Under the pieces are notes generated by a model that saw nothing but the letters and a program-made list of their open reading frames with translations, had not been told where the DNA came from and made no database searches. A stretch of 7,774 nucleotides of DNA from Candidatus Iainarchaeum sp. (GTDB lineage Archaea > Iainarchaeota > Iainarchaeia > Iainarchaeales > GW2011-AR10): positions 6,393 to 14,166 of the forward strand of contig JACPKT010000061.1 of the NCBI GenBank assembly GCA_016186855.1, given 5' to 3'. Each line of letters begins with the position of its first letter. The first letter of the stretch is position 1. Below, piece by piece: positions 4,938 to 7,774 of the stretch. The translations under genes were made by a program, and so were the position numbers.

Positions 4938-4952
4938 TTACTATATTTAAAA
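4938..4952. promoter_or_regulatory. shared divergent trpS/endA promoter core
   Basis: The AT tract CTATATTTAAAA serves as a TATA-like box on both strands: TTTAAATATAG toward trpS and TATATTTAAAA toward endA. About 25 nt away lie the trpS GTG (4913) on one side and the endA TTG (4970) on the other. Only 56 bp separate the two genes, so the core promoters must overlap. This is inferred from spacing and sequence. Confidence 0.5.
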
Positions 4953-4969
4953 CATTCAACGGTGAAAAT

Positions 4970-5479
4970 TTGGCAACCCTTTTTTCAAACAAGGCAGTTG
5001 TTTTGGACAAAAAAACAAAGGACGCTTTGATTCAAAAGGGTTTTGGAGAAAAAAAAGATTCTTTGTTAGTGCTTGACTTAAAAGAGGCCCTGTTCCTTTT
5101 AAAAGGAGAAAAACTGGCTCTCGAAGACAAGGAAGAAAAAACAGTAAATTTTGATGAATTACTCAAATTTTGCGAAAAGCGGGAAAAAAACTTTTACAAC
5201 AAATTCGTAGTTTACTCGGACTTGAGGGAGCGGGGATTTGTGATAAAGACCGGCTTCAAATTCGGCTTTGATTTTCGCGTTTACCCGCGCGGAAAAAAGC
5301 CAGGAGAAGAACACACACAGTGGGTAATTCACGTGGCAACACAAGAAGAACAGATAAGCGTGCCGAATTTTTCAAGAATGGTGCGGTTAAGCGGCAACCT
5401 GAAAACAGAGCTACTGATTGCAATTGTGGATTCAGAAGATGACGTGAACTATTACCAGTGTACGAGGATTACGCCTTAA
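4970..5479 (+). CDS. endA: tRNA-splicing endonuclease EndA
   Basis: This 169-residue single-domain archaeal tRNA intron endonuclease cuts bulge-helix-bulge motifs in pre-tRNA. The catalytic triad is visible: Y105 in FRVYPRGKKPGEE, H115 in HTQWVIHV and K145 in GNLKTELLIAIVD. The C-terminal IAIVDSEDDVNYYQCTRI is typical of the family. One catalytic domain of this length fits the homotetrameric (alpha4) class, not the three-unit ARMAN type. No in-frame ATG is available near the N-terminus; TTG at 4970 is about 25 nt from the TATA-like tract, so translation is probably leaderless from a non-ATG codon. Its 3' end faces the histone gene. Confidence 0.93.
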   Translation: MATLFSNKAVVLDKKTKDALIQKGFGEKKDSLLVLDLKEALFLLKGEKLALEDKEEKTVNFDELLKFCEKREKNFYNKFVVYSDLRERGFVIKTGFKFGFDFRVYPRGKKPGEEHTQWVIHVATQEEQISVPNFSRMVRLSGNLKTELLIAIVDSEDDVNYYQCTRITP

Positions 5480-5549
5480 AAAACAGCGAAAGGATTCGCT
5501 GGCAATCCGTATGTGCCCCATCTGCGATGGGGCGATAATATGCACATAC
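5478..5549. ncRNA. structured RNA element or bidirectional terminator after endA
   Basis: Two nested hairpins follow the endA stop. CAGCGA (5484-5489) pairs with TCGCTG (5496-5501). GTATGTGC (5509-5516) pairs perfectly with GCACATAC (5542-5549) and encloses CCCATC-TGC-GATGGG (5517-5531) with a 10-nt one-sided bulge. GGAT in the first loop (5492-5495) can also pair with ATCC (5505-5508), forming a pseudoknot. On the plus strand the large hairpin is followed by TTTT; on the minus strand the small hairpin is followed by six T. It may simply end transcripts from both sides, or be a small RNA. No known RNA family is recognised. Confidence 0.45.
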
Positions 5550-5585
5550 TTTTGAATGCAATAAAAAAAACCAAGCAAATTGAAT

Positions 5586-5656
5586 AAAAAAAAAGAAAAA
5601 GAAAGCAGTGACTAAACAGATTTATTCAAAGAACTGTTTAGTTTATGTTTCACTGC
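5586..5656 (-). terminator. intrinsic terminator of the histone gene
   Basis: GCAGTG (5605-5610) and CACTGC (5651-5656) enclose ACTAAACAG (5611-5619) and CTGTTTAGT (5634-5642), giving 15 bp in all with an 8-nt bulge. Read on the minus strand, the hairpin starts 11 nt after the histone stop and runs into a T-rich tract with nine consecutive T (5604-5586). A poly-T tract is the main archaeal termination signal. Confidence 0.75.
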
Positions 5657-5667
5657 ATCGCTCTGTT

Positions 5668-5844
5668 TTAGAAGTCGACTGCCCTAACAGTTTTTCTGCC
5701 GTTTGCTTTCGCCCTTTCAACTGCCCTGTGAACAAACATTTCAACCATTTTGCTCAATCCTTCTGTGGCATCGCCGGCAGTGTTCATCCCTTTAGACTTA
5801 ATCATATCCTTTATTTTTGAAGTTACAACCAATGATTCTGCCAT
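5668..5844 (-). CDS. single-domain histone-fold DNA-binding protein (DUF1931/HAP5-like)
   Basis: This 58-residue protein starts MAESLVVTSKIKDMIKSKGM, continues NTAGDATEGLSKMVEMFVHR and ends AVERAKANGRKTVRAVDF. The helix-strap-helix-strap-helix order and the closing AVERAKANGRKTVRxxDF are characteristic of archaeal histones and the DUF1931/NFYB-HAP5-like group. It would dimerise and bind DNA as a nucleoid protein. The N-terminal helix is shorter and less regular than in HMf-type histones, closer to DUF1931. The start at 5844 is supported by a strong ribosome site (AAAGGAGGTT) about 7 nt upstream, unlike most genes here, and the gene ends in a strong poly-T terminator. Both fit high expression. 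Confidence 0.88.
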   Translation of the reverse strand: MAESLVVTSKIKDMIKSKGMNTAGDATEGLSKMVEMFVHRAVERAKANGRKTVRAVDF

Positions 5845-5851
5845 TCAAAAA

Positions 5852-5886
5852 ACCTCCTTTTTAAGAAATAATTTCTAATTTATTTG
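5852..5886 (-). promoter_or_regulatory. histone promoter, operator-like palindrome and Shine-Dalgarno
   Basis: On the minus strand CCAAATAAATTAG (5886-5874) is TATA-like. A perfect inverted repeat AGAAAT-A-ATTTCT (5864-5876) overlaps its downstream edge. AAAGGAGGT (5860-5852) is a near-perfect Shine-Dalgarno before the ATG at 5844. The palindrome would lie at the transcription start, a suitable place for a repressor. Confidence 0.5.
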
Positions 5887-5904
5887 GAAAGTAAAGAAAT
5901 TTAA

Positions 5905-6237
5905 ATGCATAACCAAAAAAAGACCAAAAAAGGCAAATTTTGGCCAAAAAAAGAGGTTTTTGAAGAAAAATGCGAAAACCCATCGCAGAAAAAAAAACTG
6001 GTAAAAAAAGGGTTAATAAACATTGTTTTCAAAATAGTTCTTTTGCCCGGAAATGTGGAAATGACGATGAATCCGACCGAAAGGAGTGAAGAAAGATGGG
6101 CGAACCGAAACCGGGCAAAAATTTTTTTACAAAAAAATCTGCCCTTCATTGCCCAACACCAATTTTTTTGCCTCAGTGCATCCAAGAATTCTTTTAACCC
6201 AGTTGTTTTAAACAATTTTGGTAAAACAGTTGGTTAA
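5905..6237 (+). CDS. doubtful Lys-rich ORF upstream of dedA
   Basis: A 110-codon frame begins MHNQKKTKKGKFWPKKEVFE, has a hydrophobic stretch (LINIVFKIVLLPG) and then runs through the 21-bp repeat as ERSEERWANRNRAKIF. It begins about 25 nt after an AT-rich tract shared with the divergent histone promoter, so leaderless expression is possible. Its TAA abuts the dedA ATG (6238). I recognise no family, the first third is mostly Lys/Asn codons expected from A-rich DNA, and the second half is repeat sequence. It is more likely non-coding than real. Apart from this ORF and the repeats, 5887-6237 holds no feature I can support other than the palindrome at 6203. Confidence 0.25.
   Translation: MHNQKKTKKGKFWPKKEVFEEKCENPSQKKKLVKKGLINIVFKIVLLPGNVEMTMNPTERSEERWANRNRAKIFLQKNLPFIAQHQFFCLSASKNSFNPVVLNNFGKTVG
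6096..6116 (+). repeat. 21-bp exact repeat, copy 2
   Basis: Identical to 1354-1374. Here it is preceded by a GACCGAAAGGAGTGAAG stretch that is absent at copy 1 and followed by a 24-bp A/T-run sequence (6114-6137) that recurs inside dedA (6481-6504). The exact length match is well beyond chance for a window of this size. Confidence 0.75.
6096..6197 (+). CDS. 33-residue ORF starting in the 21-bp repeat
   Basis: AAGGAGTGA lies about 6 nt before this ATG, one of the best ribosome sites in the window. The frame reads MGEPKPGKNFFTKKSALHCP and then continues to a TAA at 6195-6197. The first seven codons are identical to those after vapC at 1354. It overlaps the longer doubtful frame at 5905-6237, and only one of them could be real. 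No family is recognised. The ribosome site may itself belong to the repeat unit. Confidence 0.25.
   Translation: MGEPKPGKNFFTKKSALHCPTPIFLPQCIQEFF
6203..6215 (+). promoter_or_regulatory. palindromic TATA-like site upstream of dedA
   Basis: TTGTTT-T-AAACAA is a perfect 13-bp inverted repeat whose centre (TTTTAAAC) is TATA-like. Transcription start about 25 nt on would fall next to the dedA ATG (6238), consistent with leaderless expression. CAGTTG flanks it at 6200-6205 and 6227-6232. Confidence 0.4.
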
Positions 6238-6846
6238 ATGGGCGCTCTTGAAGAAATCACTTCAAATTTTTTGTTGTCATTTGGTTACCTGGCGCTGTTT
6301 GGAATTGTTTTTGCAGAATCAGGCCTCTTTTTTGGCTTTTTTTTGCCCGGCGACTCGCTTTTGTTCACTGCCGGACTGCTTGCATCGCAAAAAATTTTTG
6401 ACATAAAAGTAGTTCTGGTTGGAGTGGCCGTTTGCGCAATTGCAGGAGACCAGGCTGGCTACTGGATGGGCCATCGGTTTGGCAAAAATTTTTTTACAAA
6501 AAAAAACTCTTTTTTGCGGAACCCAAAACACGTGGAGCGAGCCGAAGAGTTTTACAAAAAGCACGGAAAAAAAACAATCATACTTGCACGGTTTGTGCCA
6601 GTTGTGAGAACATTTGCCCCCATTGTCGCAGGAATTGGAAACATGAAATACGGACAATTCATAGCATACAATGTACTGGGCGGAACGCTTTGGACAATTC
6701 TGTTTGTGGGTGCAGGATATTTGGCAGGGATTTTCTTCCCAAAAGCAGGAGAATACCTTTCAATAATAGTGCTTGCAATAATATTTTTTTCATTTATTCC
6801 CATGGCAACAGAGTTTTTGAAAAAGCGAAGGAAAAAAAAGGTTTAA
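6238..6846 (+). CDS. dedA: DedA-family (VTT/SNARE-associated) membrane protein
   Basis: This 202-residue integral membrane protein of the DedA superfamily has relatives that move lipids such as undecaprenyl phosphate or phosphatidylethanolamine across the membrane and affect membrane homeostasis; the archaeal substrate is unknown. Family landmarks are present in order: E27 followed by FFGFFLPGDSLLFTAG (31-46), GDQAGYWMGHRFG (70-82), LARFVPVVRTFAPIVAG (116-132) with R118 and R124, and NVLGGTLW (145-152). Several hydrophobic segments span the protein and the C-terminus is strongly basic (KKRRKKKV), probably cytoplasmic. No ribosome site is seen, so translation is probably leaderless. The length is normal for the family. 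The dedA symbol denotes family only. Confidence 0.9.
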   Translation: MGALEEITSNFLLSFGYLALFGIVFAESGLFFGFFLPGDSLLFTAGLLASQKIFDIKVVLVGVAVCAIAGDQAGYWMGHRFGKNFFTKKNSFLRNPKHVERAEEFYKKHGKKTIILARFVPVVRTFAPIVAGIGNMKYGQFIAYNVLGGTLWTILFVGAGYLAGIFFPKAGEYLSIIVLAIIFFSFIPMATEFLKKRRKKKV

Positions 6847-6909
6847 ACAATTCCCAAAAAAAACTGGTTTTGGAAACGGTTTTAATTTGATTGCTGCAAC
6901 TTATAAAAA

Positions 6910-7494
6910 ATGAATTCAATCCCCAAAAAAAATTTCGCAGTTTTTTTTATTTTAGCAGTGTTCATTTCTGGCTGCAGCAAGACGCCGGCACCTTCGGCGA
7001 ACAATCACGGCGAATACCACGCGCACGCAGACTTTTTAGTGCACTTGGGCGGAGAGCGGGTGGATTTTGCAAAAGAAGAATACATGAGCACGCCATACAT
7101 GGAACTTAACCCATTCATGGACATGCATGACTTGAACCCAAATGTCCTGCACGTACACGACGAAGACGGAAAACTTTCGGATTTTTTTCAAAGCATCGGA
7201 ATGGAATTCTCAAAAGAATGCTTTGAGCTGGGCGAAAAAAAATTCTGCAACAATGAAAATGAAACGCTGCAGTTTTTTGTAAACGGCAAACCAAACCAAG
7301 AATTTGAAAACTATAAACCAAAAGATTTGGACAAAATACTGATTTATTTCGGCGAAGGAGCACCTTCACAAGAAATTTTTGAAACAATTTCAAATCAGGC
7401 CTGCATTTACTCAGAAAAATGTGCTGCACCAGAAGGCTTTGTTGTACCAGATGAAAACTGTTCTGCCAGCAGGCCGTGCGTGCTGCCGGAATAA
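6910..7494 (+). CDS. His- and Cys-rich predicted lipoprotein, unknown function
   Basis: This 194-residue protein has a basic N-terminus (KK), a hydrophobic stretch (FAVFFILAVFISG) and a lipobox-like FISGC with Cys22 as the probable lipidated residue, so it should be anchored outside the cell. The mature part starts with a Pro/Ser linker and then HGEYHAHADFLVHLGGERVD (33-52), with further His at 73, 81 and 83 (LHVHDEDGKLSDFF). The His clusters suggest metal binding, not shown. Six more Cys (104, 113, 165, 171, 184, 190) could form three disulfides. Related proteins with an HxHADFxVxxxGxxxDF start are known to me in archaea as uncharacterised. It lies 63 nt after dedA, with TATA-like TTTTAATTTG in between. 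Confidence 0.75.
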   Translation: MNSIPKKNFAVFFILAVFISGCSKTPAPSANNHGEYHAHADFLVHLGGERVDFAKEEYMSTPYMELNPFMDMHDLNPNVLHVHDEDGKLSDFFQSIGMEFSKECFELGEKKFCNNENETLQFFVNGKPNQEFENYKPKDLDKILIYFGEGAPSQEIFETISNQACIYSEKCAAPEGFVVPDENCSASRPCVLPE

Positions 7495-7599
7495 AAATTC
7501 TTTTAGCCGCAAGGCGAAATAGACTATAAAAAATTAAAAGGAAGGTTTAAAATATCGGTTGTCCAATATATTAGTTAAAGAACTATCACGTGGTTTTAA
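7495..7599 (+). promoter_or_regulatory. intergenic region with LUD gene promoter
   Basis: A small GCC-GCAA-GGC hairpin lies just after the lipoprotein stop. Two TATA-like tracts follow, GTTTAAAATA (about 7545-7554) and CCAATATATTAG (about 7563-7574). The second is about 25-30 nt before the ATG at 7600, suggesting a leaderless or nearly leaderless transcript. Confidence 0.4.
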
Positions 7600-7774
7600 A
7601 TGAAGTGGGACAAGCTTGCTGATGGAAAAAAATTAACTAAGGCCGCAGATGCACTAGAAAAAAACGGCTTTAAGGTTTTCGTTGTGCAAAACAGGCAAGA
7701 GGCTTTCCAGAAAGCACTTGAACTGATTCCTGCTGGCGCAGAAGTAATGGATTTGACATCCACAACGCTGGACC
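7600..7774 (+). CDS. LUD-domain protein (LutB/LutC-like), 5' part
   Basis: The 58 visible residues read MKWDKLADGKKLTKAADALE, then KNGFKVFVVQNRQEAFQKAL and ELIPAGAEVMDLTSTTLD, and run off the window. The helix followed by NGFxVFVVxNRxEAxxxxLxxIPxGAEVM...TSTTLD is characteristic of the N-terminal part of the LUD domain (formerly DUF162). This family includes subunits of L-lactate oxidation complexes in bacteria, but stand-alone archaeal members have no established role. The start is ATG 7600 with no ribosome site upstream. The gene is incomplete only because the window ends. Confidence 0.85.
   Translation, partial: MKWDKLADGKKLTKAADALEKNGFKVFVVQNRQEAFQKALELIPAGAEVMDLTSTTLD

Noticed and set aside
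5478..5656. tRNA or H/ACA guide RNA between endA and the histone gene
   Set aside because: No T-arm consensus or cloverleaf; the large hairpin has an unpaired bulge on one side only, unlike a pseudouridylation pocket, and lacks a K-turn.
6319..6890. Alternative frames inside dedA, including a 152-codon plus frame
   Set aside because: The DedA motifs are continuous in the main frame; the others show no family features.

Overview
The window comes from an AT-rich archaeal genome. Archaeal markers are a TrpRS with an HLGH/KMSSS signature, a single-domain tRNA-splicing endonuclease (EndA), a histone-fold protein, TATA/BRE-like promoters and several genes that look leaderless. The AAA/TTT-rich codon use and the small, mixed gene content recall DPANN genomes such as Diapherotrites; that placement is inference, because no rRNA is present.

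Layout. (1) 1-706, plus strand: the 3' end of a winged-helix-like gene and a small UspA-like protein. (2) 763-1349, plus strand: a vapB-vapC pair behind an AT-rich palindromic promoter, then a repeat and two very short ORFs (1346-1500). (3) 1552-3705, minus strand: three toxin-antitoxin-type modules, namely relB-relE, mntA-hepT (minimal nucleotidyltransferase plus HEPN) and an AbiEii-like nucleotidyltransferase with a 52-residue partner. (4) 3813-5479: trpS (minus) and endA (plus), divergent from a 56-bp promoter region; both have non-ATG starts. (5) 5480-5667: a convergent intergenic region with a strong histone terminator and a second structured, possibly pseudoknotted RNA element. (6) 5668-5844, minus strand: a 58-residue histone-fold protein missed by a simple length cutoff. 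(7) 5845-6237: a regulatory and repeat-containing stretch with one doubtful ORF. (8) 6238-7494, plus strand: a DedA/VTT membrane protein and a His- and Cys-rich lipoprotein. (9) 7600-end: the start of a LUD-domain gene.

The main unexplained signal is a 33-nt element present three times in the same orientation (1493-1525, 2856-2888, 3760-3792), with 26 invariant positions and a degenerate half copy at 3739-3757. The copies lie 20 to 53 nt beyond the 3' ends of minus-strand genes and delimit the toxin-antitoxin modules between vapBC and trpS. This suggests either cassette or recombination boundaries, or a shared transcription signal. A second, exact 21-bp repeat links the region after vapC (1354-1374) to the region before dedA (6096-6116).

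The window thus combines a small toxin-antitoxin island with an ordinary chromosomal block for translation, tRNA splicing and chromatin, followed by envelope genes.
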